NCBI RefSeq assembly: GCF_900106975.1
Contig: NZ_FNNU01000008.1
Span: 93,923-157,922, forward strand
Source: Pseudomonas kuykendallii
GTDB taxonomy: Bacteria; Pseudomonadota; Gammaproteobacteria; Pseudomonadales; Pseudomonadaceae
Direction: 5' to 3'
DNA length: 64,000 nt
Part shown: positions 57,424 through 64,000 of the stretch, one piece after another
Position numbering within the stretch: the stretch's first letter is position 1
Layout of the letters: every line of letters begins with the position of its first letter
Made by a program: the position numbers and the translations under genes
The notes under the pieces: generated by a model
Database searches by the model: none
What the model saw: only the letters and a program-made list of their open reading frames with translations
What the model was told of the DNA's origin: nothing

Positions 57424-58668
57424 GTGGACATTTCCCTCCAGGCGCTGCTCGACAGCGCCCAGCAGCGCCAGCAGGTGCTTTCCCGCGAGCGGCTGATGCT
57501 CTACGCCGGCGCCAACCTGCCCAGCGCCGAGGCGCAGCAGGCCTACGCCGCGGGCCTCAGCGCCTACCCGGCGATGGGCCTGCCGTTCCACAAGGAGCAG
57601 CCGGACACCGACCTGGTTTCGCAGCTGGAAGTAGAGACGGCGGCGGCCGCCTGCGCACTGTTCGGCGCCACCTGGGCCGAGGTGCGCCTGCCCAGTTGCA
57701 CGCTGGCCAATCTCGCGGTGTTCCATGCCTTCGGCTCGCCCGGCGACTTGCTGCTGGCGCCGGCCGCGGCGCACGGCGGGCATCTCAGCCAGCGCCGCGG
57801 CGGTACGCCGGAACTGGCCGGGCTGCGTTGCGCCGAACTGGCCTACGAGGTCGCACGCTTTCAGCTGGATGCCGAGGCGGCGGCGCGTCAGGTGCGCGAG
57901 TGGCGGCCGAAGCTGGTGCTGCTGGGGCGCAGCATCATGCTCACACCGGACCGGCTGGAGCCGGTGATCGAGGCGGCACGCGAGGTCGGCGCGCTGAGTA
58001 TCTTCGACGCCTCCCACGTCAGCGGGCTGATCGCCGGCGGCGTCTACCCCAATCCGCTGGAAGCCGGGGTGGACGTGATGACCAGTTCCACCTACAAGAC
58101 CCTGCCGGGGCGGCCGCAGAGCCTGATCCTCGGCCGCGACGCGCAGATCGGGGCGAAGCTCACCCGACTGCTCGACACACGGATGCTGGCGAACATCGAC
58201 CCGGCGCGGCTGGCATCGCTGCTGGTCACCCTGCGCCAGGCGGGCGAGCGCGGCGTGGATTACTCCTCGCGCATCCTCGCCAACAGCGCGGCGCTTGCTG
58301 AGGCCTGGCGCGCACGTGGCCTGCCGATCATCGCGCCGGCGGCGGGGGAGACCTTCACCCACCAGCTGCTGTTGCCGCTGGATTCCGCCTGCGATGCGCG
58401 CGCCGCGATGACCTTCCTCGAACGCCACGGCGTGCTGATCGGCACCTGCGTAGACCCGACGACAGCCGGCCAGTCGGCGTTGCGCCTGGGCACGCAATTC
58501 ATCACCACGCTGGGCCTGGGCGTGGCGGACATGACGGTGGTCGCCGGCCTGCTTGCCGACCTGTTGCTGCCCACCGCCACCGGGCGCCTGAGCGTCGCCG
58601 GCGAAAGCGCGGCGTCGAAGGCGGGCATTCAGGCGCGCCTGCGCGCCCTGCTGGCGACCTCAGGCTAG
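57424..58668 (+). CDS. Divergent serine hydroxymethyltransferase-like PLP enzyme
   Basis: This 414-residue fold-type I PLP enzyme is clearly related to SHMT. It keeps AAHGGHL (H117, the PLP-stacking histidine), FDASHVSGLIAGGVYPNP (D195 and H198), the Schiff-base lysine K225 in SSTYKTL, and the carboxylate-binding arginine R354 in SALRLGTQ. Aligned by eye to E. coli GlyA, the SEN motif reads GAN (residues 29-31), the glutamate essential for folate-dependent chemistry (E57 in GlyA) is replaced, and the histidine before the lysine is tyrosine. This points to a folate-independent retro-aldolase or transaldolase. It starts at GTG 57424 after GGAG. It is last in the riboswitch-transporter operon. 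It is not glyA itself. Confidence 0.85.
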   Translation: MDISLQALLDSAQQRQQVLSRERLMLYAGANLPSAEAQQAYAAGLSAYPAMGLPFHKEQPDTDLVSQLEVETAAAACALFGATWAEVRLPSCTLANLAVFHAFGSPGDLLLAPAAAHGGHLSQRRGGTPELAGLRCAELAYEVARFQLDAEAAARQVREWRPKLVLLGRSIMLTPDRLEPVIEAAREVGALSIFDASHVSGLIAGGVYPNPLEAGVDVMTSSTYKTLPGRPQSLILGRDAQIGAKLTRLLDTRMLANIDPARLASLLVTLRQAGERGVDYSSRILANSAALAEAWRARGLPIIAPAAGETFTHQLLLPLDSACDARAAMTFLERHGVLIGTCVDPTTAGQSALRLGTQFITTLGLGVADMTVVAGLLADLLLPTATGRLSVAGESAASKAGIQARLRALLATSG

Positions 58669-59004
58669 CGTCCACTCCGTCCGCCGGCGCCAGGCTGGGG
58701 CGTCGGCGGTGAAGCGCGGCATTCCCCTGCGCCGCGAATGGGCTCTGCTGAACGAATATGTCGCGGCGTGGAAAGCACGCCGGCGCTGGCGCGTTCTATG
58801 GTTCTCAGGAATGACCGGTGAGTTCTGCCAGCCGCCGGTCATCGGCCCGATGTCGGTTTCTTGTTCCGCCCTGTCGTGCAGCGATGCGCCGTGCAGCGAA
58901 ACCGAAACAGACCCCGGGTAAAAGCTGAACCACCGATAAAACCGCAAGTCTTCTCCCTTTAGCGGCCTGCCTGGCCGCCACAATAAGTCCAGTGGAGCAA
59001 AAAC
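58669..59004 (+). other. 336-base leader region upstream of gdhB
   Basis: No gene is supported here. The region contains an inverted repeat TGACCGG...CCGGTCA (58812-58841, 16-base loop) and, 26 bases before the gdhB start, a GCGGCC-TGCCT-GGCCGC hairpin (58962-58978) that would lie in the 5-prime leader. A modest AT-rich stretch near 58918-58960 may hold the promoter. No T-tract marks the end of the preceding operon. Confidence 0.4.
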
Positions 59005-62000
59005 ATGGCGTTCTTCAGCGCAGCCAGCAAGGCCGACTTCCAGCACCAACTGCAAGCGGCGTTGGCGCAGCACATCGACGAAAAAGCGTTGCCACAAGTG
59101 GCGCTGTTCGCCGAGCAGTTCTTCGGCATCATCGCCCTCGACGAGCTGGTCCAGCGCCGGCTTTCCGACCTGGTCGGCTGCACGCTCTCTTCCTGGCGGC
59201 TGCTGCAGAACTTCGAGCGCAGCGCGCCGCAGGTGCGGGTGTTCAATCCGGACTACGAGAAGCACGGCTGGCAATCCACCCACACCGCGGTGGAAGTGCT
59301 GCACGCGGACATCCCGTTCCTCGTCGATTCGGTGCGCATCGAGCTGAACCGCCGTGGCCACAGCATCCACACCCTGCAGAACAGCGTGCTCAGCGTGCGC
59401 CGCGATGCCGCCGGCGAGCTGCTGGAAATCCTGCCCAAGGGCGTCAGCGCCGAAGATGCCCGCCAGGAGTCGCTGATGTTCCTGGAGATCGACCGCTGCG
59501 CCGGCGCCGGCGAGCTGCGCGCCCTGGAGCGGGCGCTGCTGGAGGTGCTCGAAGAAGTGCGCCTGGCGGTCGCCGACTTCGAGCCGATGAAGGCCAAGGC
59601 CGCCGAGCTGCTGGCCGGGCTGGAAGCGGGCGGGGCGCCGCTGAACGGCGAGGACCTGGCCGAAATCAAGGTGTTCCTCGGCTGGCTGCTGGACAACCAT
59701 TTCACCTTCCTCGGCTACGAGGAGTTCAAGGTCGTCGACGAGGCCGACGGTGGGCGCATGGTCTACGACGAGGCATCGCTGCTGGGCCTGTCGCGGCGCC
59801 TGCGGGCGGGCCTGAAGGACGAGGAACTGCACATCGAGCCCGAGGCGGTGCGCTTCCTGCGCGAGCCCGCGTTGCTGTCCTTCGCCAAGGCCGCGGTGCC
59901 GAGTCGCGTGCACCGTCCGGCCTACCCGGACTTCGTCTCGATCCGCCAGCTCGACGCCGACGGCCGGGTGCTCAGCGAATGCCGTTTCATGGGCCTCTAC
60001 ACCTCCGCGGTGTACAGCGAGAGCGTGCGGCAGATTCCCTTCATCCGTCGCAAGGTCGGCGAAGTGGAACGCCGTGCCGGCTTCGAGAACAGCGCGCACC
60101 TGGGCAAGGAACTGGCCCAGGTGCTGGAAGTGCTGCCGCGCGACGACCTGTTCCAGACGCCGGTGGACGAGCTGTTCAACACCGCCATCGCCATCGTGCA
60201 GATCCAGGAGCGCAACAAGCTGCGCCTGTTCCTGCGCAAGGACCCCTACGGCCGTTTCGCCTATTGCCTGGCCTACGTGCCGCGCGACATCTACTCCACC
60301 GAAACCCGGGTGAAGATCCAGCAGATCCTGATGGAACGTCTGCAGGCCAGCGACTGCGAGTTCTGGACCTACTTCTCCGAATCGGTGCTGGCGCGCGTGC
60401 AGTACATCCTGCGCGTCGACCCGAAGAACAAGCAGCCCGTCGATACCCAGCTGCTCGAGCGTGAAATCGTCCAGGCCTGCCGCACCTGGCAGGACGAATA
60501 CGCCAGCCTGGTGGTGGAAAGCCTTGGCGAGGCGCAGGGCACCACGGTGCTGGCGGACTTCCCGAAAGGCTTCCCGGCCGGCTATCGCGAGCGCTTCGCC
60601 GCGCATTCCGCGGTGGTCGACATGCAGCACCTACTGAGCCTGTCCGAGCAGCGCCCGCTGGTGATGAGTTTCTACCAGCCGCTCAGCCAGGGCGACCAGC
60701 TGCTGCACTGCAAGCTCTATCACGCCGACACGCCGCTGCCGCTGTCCGACGTGCTGCCGATCCTGGAAAACCTCGGCTTGCGCGTGCTCGGCGAATTCCC
60801 CTTCCGCCTGCGCCGGCAGAACGGCCGCGAGTTCTGGATTCACGATTTCGCCTTCACCTACTCCGAGGGGTTGAACGTCGACATCCAGCAGCTCAACGAG
60901 ACGCTGCAGGACGCCTTCGTCCACATCGTCCAGGGCGACGCCGAGAACGACGGCTTCAACCGCCTGGTGCTGACCGCCGGCCTGGCCTGGCGCGACGTCG
61001 CGCTGCTGCGTGCCTACGCGCGCTACCTCAAGCAGATCCGCCTGGGCTTCGACCTCGGTTACATCGCCAGCGCGCTGCTCAACCACACCGACATCGCCCG
61101 CGAACTGGTGCGGCTGTTCAAGATGCGTTTCTACCTCTCGCGCAAGCTGGCCGCCGACGACCTCGAGGACAAGCAGCAGCGCCTGGAGCAGGCGATCCTG
61201 GCGGCGCTGGACAACGTCGCGGTGCTCAACGAGGACCGCATCCTGCGGCGCTACCTGGACCTCATCAAGGCGACCCTGCGCACCAACTTCTACCAGACCG
61301 ACGCGGCCGGGCAGAGCAAGTCCTACTTCAGCTTCAAGTTCGACCCCAAGGCGATTCCGGAGCTGCCGCGGCCGGTGCCGAAGTTCGAGATCTTCGTCTA
61401 CTCGCCGCGCATCGAAGGCGTGCACCTGCGCTTCGGCAACGTCGCCCGCGGCGGCCTGCGCTGGTCCGACCGCGAGGAGGACTACCGCACCGAGGTGCTC
61501 GGCCTGGTCAAGGCGCAGCAGGTGAAGAACGCGGTGATCGTGCCGGTCGGCGCCAAGGGCGGCTTCATCCCGCGGCGCCTGCCGGTCGGCGGCAGCCGCG
61601 ACGATATCCAGGCCGAGGCCATTGCCTGCTACCGCATCTTCATCTCCGGGCTGCTCGACATCACCGACAACCTCAAGGACGGCGCGGTGCTGCCGCCGGC
61701 CAACGTGGTGCGCTTCGACGATGACGACCCCTACCTGGTGGTGGCCGCGGACAAGGGCACCGCGACCTTTTCCGATATCGCCAACGGCATCGCCATCGAC
61801 TACGGCTTCTGGCTCGGCGATGCCTTCGCCTCGGGCGGCTCGGCCGGCTACGACCACAAGAAGATGGGCATCACCGCCAAGGGCGCGTGGGTGTCGGTGC
61901 AGCGGCATTTCCGCGAACGCGGCATCGACGTACAGCAGGACAGCATCAGCGTGATCGGCATCGGCGACATGGCCGGCGACGTGTTCGGCAACGGCCTGCT

Positions 62001-63864
62001 GCTTTCGGACAAACTGCAGATGGTCGCCGCCTTCAACCACCTGCACATCTTCATCGACCCGAACCCCGACGCCGCCAGCAGCTTCGCCGAACGCCAGCGG
62101 CTGTTCGACCTGCCGCGCTCGTCGTGGACCGACTACGACGCGCGCCTGATCTCCGCCGGCGGCGGCATCTTCCCGCGCAGCGCGAAGAGCATCGCCATCA
62201 GCCCGGAAATGCAGCAGCGCTTCGACATCAAGGCCACCAAGCTGACCCCGACCGAACTGATCCACGCGCTGCTCAAGGCGCCGGTGGACCTGATCTGGAA
62301 CGGCGGCATCGGCACCTACGTGAAAGCCAGCAGCGAGAGCCACGCCGACATCGGTGACAAGGCCAACGACGCACTGCGGGTCAACGGCAACGAACTGCGC
62401 GCCAAGGTGGTGGGCGAGGGCGGCAACCTCGGCATGAGCCAGCTCGGGCGCATCGAGTTCGGCCTCAACGGCGGCGCCAGCAACACCGACTTCATCGACA
62501 ACGCCGGCGGCGTGGACTGCTCGGACCACGAGGTCAACATCAAGATCCTGCTCAACGAGAGCGTCGCCGCCGGCGACATGACCGGCAAGCAGCGCAACGC
62601 CCTGCTGATGGAGATGACCGATGCGGTCGGCAACCTGGTGCTGGGCAACAACTACAAGCAGACCCAGGCGCTGTCGCTGGCGCAACGCCGTGCGCGCGAA
62701 CGCGTCGCCGAGTACCGGCGGCTGATAGGCGACCTGGAAAGCCGCGGCAAGCTGGACCGCGCGCTGGAATTCCTGCCGTCCGACGAGCAGCTCGCCGAGC
62801 GCATCAGCAGTGGCCAGGGCCTGACCCGGCCGGAACTCTCGGTGCTGATCTCCTACAGCAAGATCGACCTCAAGGAAGCGCTGCTGGAATCGCCGGTGCC
62901 GGATGACGACTACCTGATCCGCGACATGGAGACGGCCTTCCCGCAACTGCTCGGCGAACGCTTCGGCGAGGCCATGCGCCGCCATCGGTTGAAGCGCGAG
63001 ATCGTCAGCACGCAGATCGCCAACGACCTGGTCAACCACATGGGCATCACCTTCGCCCACCGGCTCAAGGTTTCCACCGGGATGACCGCGGCGAACGTCG
63101 CCGCCGCCTACGTGATCGTGCGCGACGTGTTCCACCTGCCGCACTGGTTCCGCCAGATCGAGGCGCTGGATCACCAGGTGCCGGCCGAGGTGCAGCTGAA
63201 CCTGATGGAGGAGCTGATGCGCCTCGGTCGTCGCGCCACCCGCTGGTTCCTGCGCAGCCGGCGCAACGAGCTGGACGCCGCGCGCGACGTGGCGCACTTC
63301 GGTCCGCGCATCGCCGCGCTGGGGCTCAAGCTCGACGAACTGCTGGAAGGCCCGACGCGCGAGCTGTGGCAGGGTCGCTACCAGGGCTACGTGGAGGCCG
63401 GCGTGCCGGAACTGCTGGCACGGATGGTGGCGGGTACCAGCCACATCTACACGCTGCTGCCGATCGTCGAGGCTGCCGATGTGACCGGCCAGGACGCGGC
63501 GCTGGTGGCGAAGGCCTACTTCGCCGTGGGCAGCGCACTGGACCTGACCTGGTACCTGGCGCAGATCACCGGGCTGCCGGTGGAAAACAACTGGCAGGCG
63601 CTGGCCCGCGAAGCCTTCCGCGACGACCTCGACTGGCAGCAGCGTGCGATCACCGTGTCGGTGCTGCAGGGCGAGGGCGGGGCGGACATCGATGCGCGGG
63701 TGGCCGCCTGGGTCGAGCGCAATCTGCCGCTAGTGGAACGCTGGCAGGCGATGCTCGCCGAGCTGCGCGCCGCCAGCGGCACCGACTACGCGATGTACGC
63801 CGTGGCCAGCCGCGAACTGATGGACCTGGCCCACAGCGGCAGCCAGGCGGGATGCATGCCGTGA
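59005..63864 (+). CDS. gdhB: NAD-dependent glutamate dehydrogenase, large (180-kDa) type
   Basis: This 1619-residue catabolic NAD-glutamate dehydrogenase of the L_180 class deaminates glutamate to 2-oxoglutarate. The N-terminal half holds ACT-like regulatory modules (about 1-690), the catalytic dehydrogenase core follows (about 700-1240, EGVHLRFGNVARGGLRWSDR, VIVPVGAKGGF, IGIGDMAGDVFGNG and EGGNLGMSQLGRIEFGLNGG), and a helical C-terminal extension is about 1250-1610. In P. aeruginosa this enzyme is induced by arginine through ArgR and allosterically controlled. GTGGAG precedes the ATG at 59005. It lies next to the glycine-riboswitch operon on the same strand but has its own leader. Confidence 0.97.
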   Translation: MAFFSAASKADFQHQLQAALAQHIDEKALPQVALFAEQFFGIIALDELVQRRLSDLVGCTLSSWRLLQNFERSAPQVRVFNPDYEKHGWQSTHTAVEVLHADIPFLVDSVRIELNRRGHSIHTLQNSVLSVRRDAAGELLEILPKGVSAEDARQESLMFLEIDRCAGAGELRALERALLEVLEEVRLAVADFEPMKAKAAELLAGLEAGGAPLNGEDLAEIKVFLGWLLDNHFTFLGYEEFKVVDEADGGRMVYDEASLLGLSRRLRAGLKDEELHIEPEAVRFLREPALLSFAKAAVPSRVHRPAYPDFVSIRQLDADGRVLSECRFMGLYTSAVYSESVRQIPFIRRKVGEVERRAGFENSAHLGKELAQVLEVLPRDDLFQTPVDELFNTAIAIVQIQERNKLRLFLRKDPYGRFAYCLAYVPRDIYSTETRVKIQQILMERLQASDCEFWTYFSESVLARVQYILRVDPKNKQPVDTQLLEREIVQACRTWQDEYASLVVESLGEAQGTTVLADFPKGFPAGYRERFAAHSAVVDMQHLLSLSEQRPLVMSFYQPLSQGDQLLHCKLYHADTPLPLSDVLPILENLGLRVLGEFPFRLRRQNGREFWIHDFAFTYSEGLNVDIQQLNETLQDAFVHIVQGDAENDGFNRLVLTAGLAWRDVALLRAYARYLKQIRLGFDLGYIASALLNHTDIARELVRLFKMRFYLSRKLAADDLEDKQQRLEQAILAALDNVAVLNEDRILRRYLDLIKATLRTNFYQTDAAGQSKSYFSFKFDPKAIPELPRPVPKFEIFVYSPRIEGVHLRFGNVARGGLRWSDREEDYRTEVLGLVKAQQVKNAVIVPVGAKGGFIPRRLPVGGSRDDIQAEAIACYRIFISGLLDITDNLKDGAVLPPANVVRFDDDDPYLVVAADKGTATFSDIANGIAIDYGFWLGDAFASGGSAGYDHKKMGITAKGAWVSVQRHFRERGIDVQQDSISVIGIGDMAGDVFGNGLLLSDKLQMVAAFNHLHIFIDPNPDAASSFAERQRLFDLPRSSWTDYDARLISAGGGIFPRSAKSIAISPEMQQRFDIKATKLTPTELIHALLKAPVDLIWNGGIGTYVKASSESHADIGDKANDALRVNGNELRAKVVGEGGNLGMSQLGRIEFGLNGGASNTDFIDNAGGVDCSDHEVNIKILLNESVAAGDMTGKQRNALLMEMTDAVGNLVLGNNYKQTQALSLAQRRARERVAEYRRLIGDLESRGKLDRALEFLPSDEQLAERISSGQGLTRPELSVLISYSKIDLKEALLESPVPDDDYLIRDMETAFPQLLGERFGEAMRRHRLKREIVSTQIANDLVNHMGITFAHRLKVSTGMTAANVAAAYVIVRDVFHLPHWFRQIEALDHQVPAEVQLNLMEELMRLGRRATRWFLRSRRNELDAARDVAHFGPRIAALGLKLDELLEGPTRELWQGRYQGYVEAGVPELLARMVAGTSHIYTLLPIVEAADVTGQDAALVAKAYFAVGSALDLTWYLAQITGLPVENNWQALAREAFRDDLDWQQRAITVSVLQGEGGADIDARVAAWVERNLPLVERWQAMLAELRAASGTDYAMYAVASRELMDLAHSGSQAGCMP

Positions 63865-63913
63865 CGCGTGCGCACGCGGGTTGCACCCGCCCTGCGTTTT
63901 CGTCGGGTGGGTT

Positions 63914-63988
63914 AGCTTCGTAGGGTGGGTTAGCCGCCACGCGCAGGCAGCGGCATTCGCGGGAAGCGTGCGGCGGCGTAACCCACCG
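63914..63988. repeat. Inverted intergenic repeat of the CGTAGGGTGGGTTAGCCGCC type
   Basis: GGGTGGGTTAGC occurs twice in tandem (about 63904 and 63923). The second, CGTAGGGTGGGTTAGCCGCC, faces GGCGGCGTAACCCACC at about 63973-63988 across 34 bases, so the unit can fold into a long hairpin. The core word recurs at 38.8 kb and 46.6 kb. These elements are frequent downstream of genes in pseudomonads. The window ends inside the region, so it may extend further. Confidence 0.7.
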
Positions 63989-64000
63989 GGCGGAGGTTGG

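Noticed and set aside
57424..58668. Annotation as glyA (serine hydroxymethyltransferase)
   Set aside because: Several residues required for folate-dependent activity are replaced, and the operon context is that of an importer, not one-carbon metabolism.
60631..63444. A 937-residue minus-strand frame across gdhB
   Set aside because: It is a shadow frame with repetitive Val/Ala/Asp/His composition, and gdhB on the plus strand is unambiguous.

Overview
This is a high-GC gammaproteobacterial chromosome segment, almost certainly from a Pseudomonas of the P. aeruginosa / nitroreducens / citronellolis group. That assignment rests on gene content, protein similarity and a gene order that follows, as I remember it, two separate P. 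aeruginosa PAO1 blocks (around PA3262-PA3239 and around PA3094-PA3068). It was not checked against a database. I see no tRNA, rRNA, CRISPR, insertion sequence or prophage. Coding density is high, many genes overlap by 1-8 bases, and the base composition of the coding regions looks uniform.

Region 1 (1-7.4 kb) is accessory catabolism: a class III aminotransferase, an NTF2-like protein and both subunits of a hydantoinase/oxoprolinase-type enzyme on the minus strand, divergent from a GntR/FCD regulator. A perfect 12-bp palindrome in the gap is the obvious operator candidate. A spermidine-synthase-like methyltransferase-fold gene follows. Region 2 (7.6-26 kb) is core housekeeping: an FKBP lipoprotein, a small XRE/Sel1 cluster, an EAL-CBS-GGDEF protein, the Prc/AlgO protease, a quinone oxidoreductase, an E. 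coli-type gmhA, apeB, rluA, minCDE, an LpxL-type acyltransferase, a patatin, a pirin, and an MlaA-like protein with an exported alpha/beta hydrolase.

Region 3 (26-46.5 kb) holds a GH17-like membrane glycosidase, an AraC regulator, a cysteine-less nitrilase-fold protein, fadH, a coiled-coil protein, a D-cysteine desulfhydrase-like enzyme, nadK with a PPP phosphatase and a rhomboid protease, yeaC, a DUF2797 protein, pepN and a YCF48-RND exporter pair. Region 4 (46.7-53.5 kb) is a tightly overlapping MoxR-Bat operon: MoxR ATPase, DUF58, DUF4381, VWA, VWA-TPR and BatD.

Region 5 (53.5-58.7 kb) is the most interesting part. A promoter-like element is followed directly by a complete tandem glycine riboswitch and a terminator-like expression platform. 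Downstream lies a four-gene polar amino acid ABC importer of the GltIJKL/Aat type, then a divergent serine-hydroxymethyltransferase-like PLP enzyme that appears to lack residues needed for folate chemistry. I propose that this is a glycine-sensing unit for uptake and retro-aldol (or transaldol) cleavage of a beta-hydroxy amino acid. Region 6 (59-63.9 kb) is the 1619-residue NAD-glutamate dehydrogenase gdhB, followed by a dispersed intergenic repeat. Similar repeat units occur near 38.8 and 46.6 kb.
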